Origin: CF-162 sp040882565
GTDB lineage: Bacteria > Chloroflexota > Dehalococcoidia > SM23-28-2 > RBG-16-64-32
Reading direction: 5' to 3'
Assembly (NCBI GenBank): GCA_040882565.1
Contig: JBBEAZ010000045.1
Location: 1 to 51,313, forward strand
Length of the DNA stretch: 51,313 nucleotides
Shown here: positions 1-8,351 of the stretch, in pieces
How positions within the stretch are numbered: position 1 is the first letter of the stretch
Layout: the number at the start of each line of letters is the position of its first letter
The notes under the pieces: model-generated
What the model was told of the DNA's origin: nothing
Databases searched by the model: none
What the model saw: only the letters and a program-made list of their open reading frames with translations
Program-made: the position numbers and the translations under genes

Positions 1-1
1 G

Positions 2-1219
2 CTATTACGCATTGGTTGTGACCTATATGACCCACGAGCCTATGACGACCCGTGGAGGTACTTCCTGCGGACCATATTTGAGCAAGCGCCGTTTCAGGAC
101 GACGTACGAGCGATGATCCCGCGCGCCCTCCTAATGTACAGAGACGCCAACGGACTGGCGGCCTCGAGCGAGCATGACATTGAACGCGACTTTGGCGCCG
201 CCTTCGGGATGACGATTACGAACTATCTGACCCTGGGGTTCGCATTGTACGCGCAGCTTCTCGCAGACCCTGTGTTTTTCCCGCGTGTCGGTTGGCATTC
301 CAAGGTTCCCGCGTTCAAAGACCTCCTTACGATGGAGAACAGGAACGCTCTGCTTAATCTGGTGTCGGCCAACGCTACCAAATTTAGGGAGGTCAATCAG
401 GAGCTTGCGCAATCACAATCTAAGACCGACCGGTTCGATTTCAACACCTTGTTCATGTACCCAGTGGTCGACCTAGGAAGCGGGAAGTGCACATGCCCGA
501 TCATGGATCTACTGGCGATGCGGCTTTATGACGCGCCCTACTACGAACTAGCGAATCTGCATCAGACGAACGGTCGAGCAAACGCCTTTCGAACTTATTT
601 CGGCAGGGTGTTCCACGAGTATGTTGGTTTACTTCTGAAGGATGCGTACTCCGATGCATCGATTGTCCCGGAACTGGGTCCGAATCAGCCCGGGCCTGTC
701 GACTGGAGTGTGCACCAAGGCAAGTGCAGCATCTTGATCGAGTGCCGCGCATCTGAACTTGGCTTACCAGCTAGGTACAGTGGCGAGAATGCAGAAATCC
801 TGGAGGACCTCAAGCGAATCGTGATCGCGCCCGTCAACAGGCTCCGAGTGAAGCAGCGAGCAATCGAGCAAGCTGGCCTCCTCCCGACAGAAGTGGAGCA
901 CACTCACCTGATGATGGTGGTCAAGGAGCCACTCCTGCCCGTCCCATACATGCGAGAAATGATCGATGCTCAGCTGAGCGAGCCTACGCCATATCACCTG
1001 TTGGCCGTAGACGACCTTGAGCAACTGCTAGCCTTGGAGGGGACACAAGGAGTGTGCAAGGTCCTTGCGGAGAAGGAAACCGACGGCATGGCCGATGACT
1101 TCCGGAGTTTCTTCCACGCGAGGCGACAGGCATACGAGTTCAGGCGAAATCCGCTCTTGGACCGAACGTTCGACGAATACTTCGCGGAACTTGGAGTGCC
1201 TCGGCCAGCACTCGGTTAG
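2..1219 (+). CDS. Unrecognised protein, 5' end cut by window edge
   Basis: The reading frame is open from base 2 to the TAG at 1217-1219, so the gene begins outside the window; the ATG at 113 is internal, since about 37 further codons upstream in the same frame read as ordinary protein (for example DPWRYFLRTIFEQAP). At least 405 residues are visible. I recognise no family. A segment with a Val-Asp pair followed by ILIECRASELG (about residues 200-215 counted from the ATG) resembles the strand and acidic residue of a PD-(D/E)xK nuclease core, but the usual Lys is absent, so this is only a hint. No signal peptide or membrane segment is visible in the part present. It converges on the broken MBL gene, with six bases between the two stop codons once that gene's frameshift is corrected. 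Base composition is lower in GC than most of the window, consistent with accessory DNA. Confidence 0.6.
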   Translation, partial: LLRIGCDLYDPRAYDDPWRYFLRTIFEQAPFQDDVRAMIPRALLMYRDANGLAASSEHDIERDFGAAFGMTITNYLTLGFALYAQLLADPVFFPRVGWHSKVPAFKDLLTMENRNALLNLVSANATKFREVNQELAQSQSKTDRFDFNTLFMYPVVDLGSGKCTCPIMDLLAMRLYDAPYYELANLHQTNGRANAFRTYFGRVFHEYVGLLLKDAYSDASIVPELGPNQPGPVDWSVHQGKCSILIECRASELGLPARYSGENAEILEDLKRIVIAPVNRLRVKQRAIEQAGLLPTEVEHTHLMMVVKEPLLPVPYMREMIDAQLSEPTPYHLLAVDDLEQLLALEGTQGVCKVLAEKETDGMADDFRSFFHARRQAYEFRRNPLLDRTFDEYFAELGVPRPALG

Positions 1220-1225
1220 CCCACG

Positions 1226-2021
1226 TCAGCAGGCTGTCGATAGAGATCCAGGCAGAACCACTGCCATGTGCACGCCCGACTCGCATACATGGTCATGCGC
1301 GCCGGGTGAGGCCCCACTTCCTTCGTTCGTCCAATAGACTTTCGACTCCGTGGGCGTGGAGGCGCGCTAGCGCCTCTGCAGTCGGATGGCCGAAGGAGTT
1401 GTTCCCCACTGACAAGATGCATACCTCGGGCGCGATTGCGTCTAGCCATGCGTCGGTGTTGGAAAATGCCGACCCGTGATGTGTGACCTTGCAGACGTCT
1501 ACGTTGCCAACTTCCGGTCCGACGATGTCCTCAACGGCACCGCTGATGTCGCCGGGAAAGACGTGGGTGAACGAGCCGTAGGTCACGAGCAGAACCATTC
1601 CGAGCGAGTTCTCTTCGTCGGTGTTCAGACCCGCGCCGTTCAGATCCACGACTTTGATTGATACGTCACCGAGGTGGAACACGGCGCCCTTGGCCGGCGT
1701 TAGCCGAGTGCCATGGCAAGCCGCGACGTAGTCATCGAACACTTCCGTGTCCTTCGAGCCACCGCGATCTTTGCAGCTGTCCAAGTCGATTCCAGCGTCG
1801 ACGAGGTCATCGAGGCAGCCGATGTGGTCGGCGTCGTAGTGAGTTGCAAAATGCTGGTCGATCTTGTCGACCGCGATGCCTTTCACGAAGGAGACTGTCT
1901 TGTCGCAATCGGTCCAACGCCCGTTGTCGATCATCGCAACCTGGCCGTTGGGGGCCCGGATCAGAGTGGCATCGCCCTGCCCTACGTCGATGTGATGGAT
2001 GAACAGGGCGGGCTTGCCGTT
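1226..2021 (-). pseudogene. Broken ComEC-like metallo-beta-lactamase-fold hydrolase domain
   Basis: The reading frame directly after the TGA at 2022-2024 encodes IHHIDVGQGDATLI, the N-terminal signature of ComEC/Rec2-type MBL hydrolases, then THYDADHIG (the metal-binding HxxxDH motif), FPGD and VTHHGSAFSN. No ATG, GTG or TTG lies between that TGA and the DVGQGD motif, so the domain has no proper start of its own. At the other end the frame stops early at 1293, but skipping one base of the TTT run at 1340-1342 restores the family-typical ending VYWTNEGSG and runs to a TGA at 1226-1228. The sequence therefore shows a nonsense codon plus a one-base frameshift in what looks like a single gene, 1226-2639, encoding a secreted excalibur-dockerin-MBL protein. 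Real decay and assembly error both fit. The longest intact piece, 1293-1934, has 213 codons but lacks the first motif. Confidence 0.75.
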
Positions 2022-2639
2022 TCAGGTGGGAGAGCCCACATCCGGACAGCCGGGATTCTGGTCGACGCTAAGGCCTCCGTCATGGCGAAGGGTCTTGAGG
2101 GAATCGACCGGGTTCACCTGGCCGCTGCAATCGATGTCGCCCCACGTCGGGTTCGGCGCTGAGGCAGGGAGCGCCACGCCGATGTGGGGGCATTCAGGCG
2201 TCTGGTAGCTGACCAACAGTCCGGCATCCGAGCGAAGTAGCTTCAACGAGTCGACCGGGTTTACCGCGTTGGAGCAGTCGATGTCGCCCCAGAGACGCGC
2301 CCAGACGTAGGGGGTTGCGGAGGGTTGTGGAGTTTGCGTCGGCGATTTAGTGGGACTTGGCGTCGGGGGGTTGGTTGGAGTTGGTGTTGCCCCTGTCGAA
2401 CACGGGCAGGGCAACGTTTCACAGGCCAGTCCGTCGTGGTCGTTGCCATCCAAGTTGTCAGGATCTCCCGGATGCGCGTCCATGTGATCCTGGGCTGCCT
2501 TCTGGTTCGGGAAGTCGCCGCAGTCAAGATCACCACTGTGAGTTGCCAACGTCGTCGGCGTGCCGTCCGGCGTCAACGTGGCAAGGGCGAGAATCGTGAA
2601 GCTAACAGGAATCACGATGGCGAGAATGGCAGTTCGCAT
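2022..2639 (-). CDS. Secreted excalibur / dockerin-like repeat protein
   Basis: 205 residues. The N-terminus is a signal peptide (short basic start, then a hydrophobic stretch to about residue 22). Residues about 35-75 form an excalibur calcium-binding domain with DLDCGDF and DHDGLACE. A Pro/Thr linker (about 80-108) follows, then two dockerin-like repeats, WGDIDCSNAVNPVDSLK and WGDIDCSGQVNPVDSLK, each followed by LxRxDxGL. The same repeat is found in the protein at 39291-40568. The product is probably exported and binds calcium through the D-x-D loops; its partner is unknown. The stop TGA lies in the same frame as the MBL domain downstream, so the protein may originally have been the N-terminal half of a larger hydrolase. 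The ending GCPDVGS resembles the natural C-terminal region of other dockerin-repeat proteins, so independent function is also possible. Confidence 0.8.
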   Translation of the reverse strand: MRTAILAIVIPVSFTILALATLTPDGTPTTLATHSGDLDCGDFPNQKAAQDHMDAHPGDPDNLDGNDHDGLACETLPCPCSTGATPTPTNPPTPSPTKSPTQTPQPSATPYVWARLWGDIDCSNAVNPVDSLKLLRSDAGLLVSYQTPECPHIGVALPASAPNPTWGDIDCSGQVNPVDSLKTLRHDGGLSVDQNPGCPDVGSPT

Positions 2640-2704
2640 GGTGCGGACCTCCTAGATGAAGTCGAAGTCTAGTCCGGTCGGGAGGCCGCGTCAACGGATG
2701 GCAC

Positions 2705-2781
2705 TGCCATTTACCCCTTGGATATCGCCTTAGCGAACGGGTAACCTGCTCTCACATCGATTGCGCAGGAATCGCCGCGAC
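2705..2781 (+). repeat. Left copy of 77-bp direct repeat flanking the R-M module
   Basis: Bases 2705-2781 match 4450-4526 in the same orientation with 10 differences in 77 positions by direct comparison. Both copies conserve the inverted pair TTACCC...GGGTAA and the stretch GCGCAGGAATCGCCGCGAC. The repeats bracket exactly the restriction-modification gene pair. Confidence 0.85.
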
Positions 2782-2791
2782 TGATTGAGAG

Positions 2792-3499
2792 TCACTCCTC
2801 AAACCGGGCTGCGTACGCGATCGCCATTGCCGAGATGAATTCATCCCATCGCAAGCCGCTTCCAGCCGGTGGAATGTCCGGATCAACGACTCCGGCGTCC
2901 GGATCGTAAACCAGAACACCGACGCCCTCGAGAAGATGCGGCGCGTCGCCTTCAGTCCTGCGACCTCCCGCCCGAGAAAGACGAGCGACAGCACGATTGA
3001 TAAGGTGAACTGTGGAGCGTCTCGCAACACCACCTGTGCCCGAGGACTCCTCATAGGTGGGAATCGCAAGCACGCCACCGAGGACAGCAAATGGAAACTT
3101 CAGATGCAGATTGACGGCGAACATCCTGATGTCCCCGAAGCGATTCCAAATTGCGCGACCAACGGCCAGGTTCACGGGCTTTATCTCAACAGCCAGCCTG
3201 AGTCCGTCGAGCGGATGGATCTCGGAAACGTCGGCCTTCGCGATTCGTAGTCCGCCGGAAACGTCGCGCTCCCCAGCCAACGGGTGCATCCACGGCACCT
3301 GGTTTCGAAGTTCTGCGGCGAGCACGACGCCCAGCGCAGCAGAAAGCCGGATCTGCCCTGTCTTCTTCTGGCTCAGAGAAAGCGCCGATGACAGTCTGAC
3401 GTAGTCGCTCGCAGCGGCAACATACGCGGCCAGTGTTGGTAGTGCAGTGGCAAGGGCTTCGATGGAAGGGACTCCAGATGAAGACGGCGATGGAGTCAC
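2792..3499 (-). CDS. Probable type II restriction endonuclease (PD-(D/E)xK type)
   Basis: 235 residues. The start ATG overlaps the stop of the upstream DNA methyltransferase by four bases (ATGA), the usual arrangement of a translationally coupled R-M pair. A segment with an Asp followed by LRLAVEIKPVN (about residues 100-112) fits the D...ExK active site of the PD-(D/E)xK nuclease fold; Asp and Glu-Ile-Lys would bind the metal and cleave DNA. No signal peptide or membrane segment is present. The position next to a TSPPY methyltransferase between flanking repeats is the main argument for the function; I cannot name the recognition site or the closest characterised enzyme. A PD-(D/E)xK protein of unrelated role is the alternative. 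Confidence 0.7.
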   Translation of the reverse strand: MTPSPSSSGVPSIEALATALPTLAAYVAAASDYVRLSSALSLSQKKTGQIRLSAALGVVLAAELRNQVPWMHPLAGERDVSGGLRIAKADVSEIHPLDGLRLAVEIKPVNLAVGRAIWNRFGDIRMFAVNLHLKFPFAVLGGVLAIPTYEESSGTGGVARRSTVHLINRAVARLSRAGGRRTEGDAPHLLEGVGVLVYDPDAGVVDPDIPPAGSGLRWDEFISAMAIAYAARFEE

Positions 3500-4419
3500 G
3501 CGACAGACGCGTTTCCCGGCGACAAGACGATGATTTGTGGTCGATCGACTTGCTGGCGGCTGTAGGCAACCGCCAGTCGTGCATCGGCTATCTCAACGTA
3601 GTCGGGGTCAATATCGACAGAAATTGACGTCCTGCCTGTCTCTAGCGCAGCAAGCGCCGTGGTGCCTGTGCCCGAGAAAGGATCGAGTACAACATCGTCG
3701 ACGAACGAGAACATACGGATCAGGCGCCGAGGAATCTCCAGGGGGTAAGGTGCCGGGTGAGTGGTTCGAAGCTGACCGGTGATATCGCTCCAGACCGGAG
3801 CAAACCAGCGGGAATAGTCGTCCGTCGATATACGCGATTTGCGTTCTTGTTCCGCGGTTGGCTTCCGATATCCACCGGGTTTGCGGAAGAAGAGGATGTG
3901 CTCCAGGTCGTTCTTGACAATGCCATTCGGCAGATTCGGTTTCCCGAGAAACCGGCTTGACCGAGATGCCTCGAGGCGGATGTTTGCAACCTTCAGCCAG
4001 CGAATGGGGGTCAGGCAATCGAACCCAAGGTCCCTGGCTTGGACCTGGATGTCTGCAGAGAGCGGTAGCACATAGTGCCGACCTTCACGGCGACGAGGTA
4101 TACAGACGTCGCCGACCACACAGGCTATGCGGCCGCCCGGCACCAGGACGCGGTAGCACTCCGTCCACACTTCCTTGAGCTGAGCGAGAAACTCGTCGTA
4201 CGCCTCGATGTTGCCCATCTGGCCCGGCCGGTCAGGATAATGCTTAAGTGACGCGTATGGCGGGCTGGTGCAGACGAGGTGGACGCTCTCTGGCCCAAGA
4301 AACGACAGGTCCCTAGCGTCGCCTACCTTGACTGTATGTCCGGGGACCGGTTGGGATTCCATTGGCGCGATTATAGGGCCAGGGTTTGAGCAAGCACAGG
4401 CCTTGTTGGCACTATCCAC
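3496..4419 (-). CDS. Type II DNA methyltransferase (N4-cytosine / N6-adenine, beta-type order)
   Basis: 307 residues. Catalytic motif IV TSPPYASLKHY lies near residue 51 and the SAM-binding motif I region DPFSGTGTTALAALE near residue 240, so motif IV precedes motif I as in beta-class amino-methyltransferases. SPPY is commonest in N4-cytosine enzymes but does not exclude N6-adenine. Between them are a Rossmann-type segment (GGRIACVVGD) and a variable region (about 120-200) that should hold the target-recognition determinants. It uses SAM to protect host sites from the coupled nuclease at 2792-3499. It is first in the two-gene operon; the promoter should lie in 4420-4449, next to the right-hand repeat. 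Confidence 0.9.
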   Translation of the reverse strand: MDSANKACACSNPGPIIAPMESQPVPGHTVKVGDARDLSFLGPESVHLVCTSPPYASLKHYPDRPGQMGNIEAYDEFLAQLKEVWTECYRVLVPGGRIACVVGDVCIPRRREGRHYVLPLSADIQVQARDLGFDCLTPIRWLKVANIRLEASRSSRFLGKPNLPNGIVKNDLEHILFFRKPGGYRKPTAEQERKSRISTDDYSRWFAPVWSDITGQLRTTHPAPYPLEIPRRLIRMFSFVDDVVLDPFSGTGTTALAALETGRTSISVDIDPDYVEIADARLAVAYSRQQVDRPQIIVLSPGNASVA

Positions 4420-4449
4420 AAATCACAGCGTAGAGCCCGGCTCTTGTTC

Positions 4450-4526
4450 TGCCATTTACCCCTTGGAGTTCGCGCCAGCGAGCGGGTAACCTGCTCCTAC
4501 ACCGAATGCGCAGGAATCGCCGCGAC
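4450..4526 (+). repeat. Right copy of 77-bp direct repeat flanking the R-M module
   Basis: Partner of 2705-2781, about 87% identical. It also carries the TTACCC/GGGTAA inverted pair with an intervening stretch of the same length. Here it lies just upstream of a short open frame (4550-4669), so the repeat may be the original 5' region of that gene, copied when the R-M module arrived. Confidence 0.85.
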
Positions 4527-4549
4527 GGCGATCAGAGAGGGGTGGGGGC

Positions 4550-4669
4550 ATGGCGGATGATGCGGAGCGCAAGAAGCCGAAGCGAGGTGGGGGGCCGAAG
4601 ACGGCAAAGGGCAAGGCGGTGGTGCGGCTGAACCCGATCCGGCACGTGGTGCTTGCGCAGACGCCATAA
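4550..4669 (+). pseudogene. Short 39-codon ORF, probable gene remnant (copy 1)
   Basis: An ATG preceded by GAGAGGGGTGGGGGC opens a 39-residue basic peptide, MADDAERKKPKRGGGPK followed by KAVVRLNPI, ending in TAA. A second, more damaged copy of the KAVVRLNPI coding stretch lies at about 4828-5021. I recognise no family. The lysine/glycine-rich start and abrupt end suggest the N-terminal stub of a longer DNA-binding-like protein rather than a complete gene. Confidence 0.35.
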
Positions 4670-4827
4670 ACGATGACTCCTGGAACCGTCCATTTTGTCC
4701 GGTGCAGTGAAGTCAAATTCCCGAATCCAAGTACATTGAACCTCCCGAAAACACGAAAAATACAAAACAATTAACTTCCGTCAATCCCCCTGCTTCCCGG
4801 GTGACACCCGGCGCCTGCCACGTTGGC

Positions 4828-5021
4828 CCGGCTGCCGACAAAGGGCGCGGCGCGAAAGAACGGCGCGCAGCCGGCGGGTTCGGCACGCAAGGGCGCCGGA
4901 GGCCCGAAGAGGCGAAGGGGAAGGCGGTGGTGCGGCTGAACCCGATCAAGGGACGCTGGCGGGGCGGATGGAGGCGGTGCTGGCGCACATCAGCAACCAG
5001 CTGGTGCCGCCGGATGGGTGA
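4828..5021 (+). pseudogene. Degenerate second copy of the KAVVRLNPI remnant
   Basis: The coding stretch for KGKAVVRLNPI is repeated here with a near-identical DNA sequence (AAGGCGGTGGTGCGGCTGAA in both). Shortly after it the plausible protein continues in another frame, TLAGRMEAVLAHISNQ then LVPPDG and TGA at 5019-5021, so the copy has a deletion or frameshift. The AT-richer stretch 4670-4800 between the two copies shows nothing I can assign. Confidence 0.35.
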
Positions 5022-5030
5022 CGCGGGCGC

Positions 5031-6071
<1,041 letters not shown>

Positions 6072-6085
6072 GCTGTACCTCGGTT

Positions 6086-7090
6086 CTAAGCGACGGCGGT
6101 GTCTGGTTCTTTGCGCACGCGTTCCCATTCCCAGCAGGCGGCGGAGTGCTCGTTGCCGACGCTGAGGAGCGGTGGGTTTTCGGTCTTGCAGCGGTCAACG
6201 GCGAAGCGGCAGCGCGGGCGGAAGGGACAGCCGTCGTCCATATGGATCAGATCGGGCGGCATGCCCTCGATCGGGTCGAGCTTCGCCTTGCGGATCTGGT
6301 CCAGGCGCGGCACGGATGCGAGGAGGCCGAGGGTGTAGGGGTGCCGCGGGTTGTGGTAAAGCTCGGGGGCGGTCGCGGTCTCGATGACACGGCCCGCGTA
6401 CATGACGTTGACGCGGTCGGCGTAGCGGGCGACGACGCCGAGGTTGTGGGTGATGATGATGACCGCGGTGCCGAGCTCGCGGGTGAGGCGGGTGAGGAGC
6501 TCGAGGATCTGGGCCTGGATGGTGACGTCGAGGGCGGTGGTCGGCTCGTCCGCGAGGAGGAGCTTGGGGTTGCAGGAGAGGGCCATGGCGATCATGACGC
6601 GCTGACGCATGCCGCCGGAGAACTGGTGCGGATAGTCGTGGACGCGGCCCTTGGCCTCGGGGATGCCGACCATCTCGAGGAGTTCAATGGCGCGCTGGTT
6701 GGCGGCCTGCTTGTCCAGCTTGAGGTGCAGCTCCAGGGTCTCGGTGAGCTGGCGGCCGATGGTGAGGACGGGGTTGAGGGAGGTCATCGGCTCCTGGAAG
6801 ATCATACCGATCTTGTTGCCGCGGATGTGGCGGACCTCCTCCTCGTCCATCTTGAGGATGTTCTCGCCCTCGAAGATGATCTCGCCGCTGGTGATCTTGC
6901 CGGGCGGCGAGGGGATGAGGCGGAGGACGGAGAGGGCGCTGACGGTCTTGCCGCAACCACTCTCGCCGACGAGGCCGAGGATTTCACCGGGCATGACGTC
7001 GTAGGAGACGCCGTTGACGGCGTTGACGACGCCTTCTTCGGTGAAGAACTGCGTGTGGAGGTCTTTTACGGCTAGGAGTGGTTCAGCCAC
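6086..7090 (-). CDS. oppD: Oligopeptide/dipeptide ABC transporter ATP-binding protein (OppD/DppD type)
   Basis: 334 residues from a GTG at 7090, chosen because AAAGGAGG lies four bases upstream and because longer starts run into the tRNA-Leu gene. Walker A GESGCGKTVSALS, Q-loop QEPMTSLNPV, signature FSGGMRQRVMIAMAL, Walker B LLADEPTTALD and H-loop ITHNLGVVARYADR are visible. The C-terminal domain has the Cys-rich CPFRPRC...C motif of this subfamily. It pairs with OppF (5031-6071) as a heterodimeric ATPase energising uptake of peptides or related solutes. It follows two tRNA genes in the same direction and may share their transcript, since I see no separate strong promoter in 7091-7174. Confidence 0.92.
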   Translation of the reverse strand: MAEPLLAVKDLHTQFFTEEGVVNAVNGVSYDVMPGEILGLVGESGCGKTVSALSVLRLIPSPPGKITSGEIIFEGENILKMDEEEVRHIRGNKIGMIFQEPMTSLNPVLTIGRQLTETLELHLKLDKQAANQRAIELLEMVGIPEAKGRVHDYPHQFSGGMRQRVMIAMALSCNPKLLLADEPTTALDVTIQAQILELLTRLTRELGTAVIIITHNLGVVARYADRVNVMYAGRVIETATAPELYHNPRHPYTLGLLASVPRLDQIRKAKLDPIEGMPPDLIHMDDGCPFRPRCRFAVDRCKTENPPLLSVGNEHSAACWEWERVRKEPDTAVA

Positions 7091-7174
7091 TGGTCCTCCT
7101 TTGGGCCCGAGCGGTCGCTGTGTTGTGAGGTCAGGTGGATTGTCATCTTTATCGGTCCGTTTGTCATCTCTTGC

Positions 7175-7259
7175 TGGTGGGGAAGGCGGGACTCGAACCC
7201 GCACGCCTTTCGGCACGTGATCCTAAGTCACGCTCGTCTGCCAATTCCGACACTTCCCC
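7175..7259 (-). tRNA. tRNA-Leu (UAG)
   Basis: The minus strand folds as a class II tRNA: acceptor GGGGAAG/CTTCCCC, D-arm with AATTGGCAGA, anticodon stem CGTGA/TCACG around loop CTTAGGA (anticodon TAG), long variable arm TGCCGAAAGGCG, T-arm GCGGGTTCGAGTCCCGC, discriminator A and an encoded CCA (7175-7177). Confidence 0.95.
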
Positions 7260-7288
7260 GGTTTGTTGCAAGCGCTTCTTTCTTTACC

Positions 7289-7363
7289 TGGTGGGCCACC
7301 AAGGACTCGAACCTTGAACCTAGCGATTAAGAGTCGCTTGCTCTACCATTGAGCTAGTGGCCC
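7289..7363 (-). tRNA. tRNA-Lys (CUU)
   Basis: The minus strand folds as a class I tRNA: acceptor GGGCCAC/GTGGCCC, D-arm AGCTCAATGGTAGAGC, anticodon stem AGCGA/TCGCT around CTCTTAA (anticodon CTT), T-arm CAAGGTTCGAGTCCTTG, discriminator A and encoded CCA (7289-7291). It sits 29 bases upstream of tRNA-Leu and is probably cotranscribed with it. Confidence 0.95.
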
Positions 7364-7398
7364 AGCCTCTGTTTGGCCCGGTTTTCTCAGGTTGGCGA

Positions 7399-7428
7399 AG
7401 TATAGCACGCACCTGAAAAGCGGAGCAA
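7399..7428 (-). promoter_or_regulatory. Probable promoter of the tRNA-Lys/tRNA-Leu unit
   Basis: On the minus strand TTGCTC (7423-7428) is followed after 18 bases by a good -10 hexamer TATACT (7399-7404), about 35 bases before the tRNA-Lys 5' end. Confidence 0.5.
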
Positions 7429-7429
7429 A

Positions 7430-7458
7430 CAACAAGCCCCGACTGCGATGGCCGGGGC
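7430..7458 (-). terminator. Rho-independent terminator downstream of the response regulator
   Basis: Read on the minus strand, GCCCCG (7453-7458) and CGGGGC (7436-7441) form a stem followed by TTGTTGTTTG. It lies about 70 bases past the stop codon of the regulator at 7530-8264. Confidence 0.55.
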
Positions 7459-7529
7459 CTTTGGCAAGAGCGATTGTCTCAGGAAGCGACGCGGGCACGC
7501 AAGAGTGGCACGTACGCGGTCGCCGCTGG

Positions 7530-8264
7530 TTACGGCTCGGGGTCGCTCGTTCTGGGTGTGAACTGGTACCCCTGCCCCGGCACTGTGACGATGTAGCGAG
7601 GGCGGTGCCAATCGTTCTGTAGTTTGGCGCGCAAATTGCGGATGTGCCGGTCGACAACATTGCTCTCGGCTGCGTAGTCAGTGCCCCACAGGTAGTCGAT
7701 GATCTCGTCGCGGGTCAAGAGTCGCCCTGCGTTCGCTGCGAGCAGGTAGAGCAGATTTTGTTCCAGTGAGGTGAGGTGGAGTTCGTGTCCGCCGGCGTGC
7801 ACGCTGCGGTTCAGGATATCGATCTCCAGTTCCCCGACCTTGAGAACGGGGGCGAACACGCCCACCTCGCCGTAGGTGCGCCGCATCAACGCCAGGACTC
7901 GAGCGACGAGTTCTTCAGGCGAGAACGGGACGGTCAGGATGTCGTCGACGCCGCGATCGAATGCAGCGAGCTTTGTCTTGAGGTCCCCCCTTCGCGTCAG
8001 GGCGACAACCGGGATTCGCTCGGACCGCGCGCGGATCTCTTCAAGCCACCCCACTATCTCCCCGTCCCCGACGTCCATGTCGATTACGGCTAGATGGGGC
8101 TGCCACTCGTGAAGGGCGTCAGCCGCCTCGGTTGCGCTCACAGCGACGCGTGTGGTGTACGTGCCGTGGTTGAGCGCCATTCCGACGACGCCGGCGAGCA
8201 ACGGCTGATGGATTACCAGCAGCGCGCGCGCCGGGCTTTGTGGCAGGCGGCTACGGGACTTCAT
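7530..8264 (-). CDS. OmpR-family response regulator with a degenerate receiver
   Basis: 244 residues from the ATG at 8264, preceded by GAAGGAAG; a longer frame to 8369 exists but lacks a better start. The N-terminal receiver-like domain (about 15-125) keeps the phospho-acceptor Asp in AVIDMDVGD and a Thr in VALTRRGD. The acidic pair expected after the first strand is missing (LLVIHQPLLA), and the conserved Lys before the cis-Pro is replaced (LTVPFSPEEL instead of TKPF). The C-terminal winged helix is intact: ELHLTSLEQNLLYLLA, LLTRDEIIDYLWG, VVDRHIRNLRAKL, YIVTVPGQGYQF. It should bind DNA, but phosphorylation-dependent switching is doubtful. No histidine kinase is adjacent. It is divergent from the SnoaL gene across an 87-base gap, which probably holds its target site. 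Confidence 0.88.
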   Translation of the reverse strand: MKSRSRLPQSPARALLVIHQPLLAGVVGMALNHGTYTTRVAVSATEAADALHEWQPHLAVIDMDVGDGEIVGWLEEIRARSERIPVVALTRRGDLKTKLAAFDRGVDDILTVPFSPEELVARVLALMRRTYGEVGVFAPVLKVGELEIDILNRSVHAGGHELHLTSLEQNLLYLLAANAGRLLTRDEIIDYLWGTDYAAESNVVDRHIRNLRAKLQNDWHRPRYIVTVPGQGYQFTPRTSDPEP

Positions 8265-8351
8265 GGCTTCCTTCGTCAAAGTCGAACCATCCCAGCATAT
8301 TTTACCGAACGATGGGAAGGAAAAACTAGATCCCGACGATGAAGAAACTTC

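Noticed and set aside
2022..2024. TGA at 2022-2024 as a third selenocysteine codon
   Set aside because: The position is in a linker with no Cys counterpart, no stem-loop of suitable spacing follows, and the same gene also carries a frameshift. Decay or error is simpler.
7091..7216. N-terminal extension of OppD to 7216
   Set aside because: The extension overlaps the tRNA-Leu gene and has no similarity to transporters; a GTG with AAAGGAGG lies at 7090.
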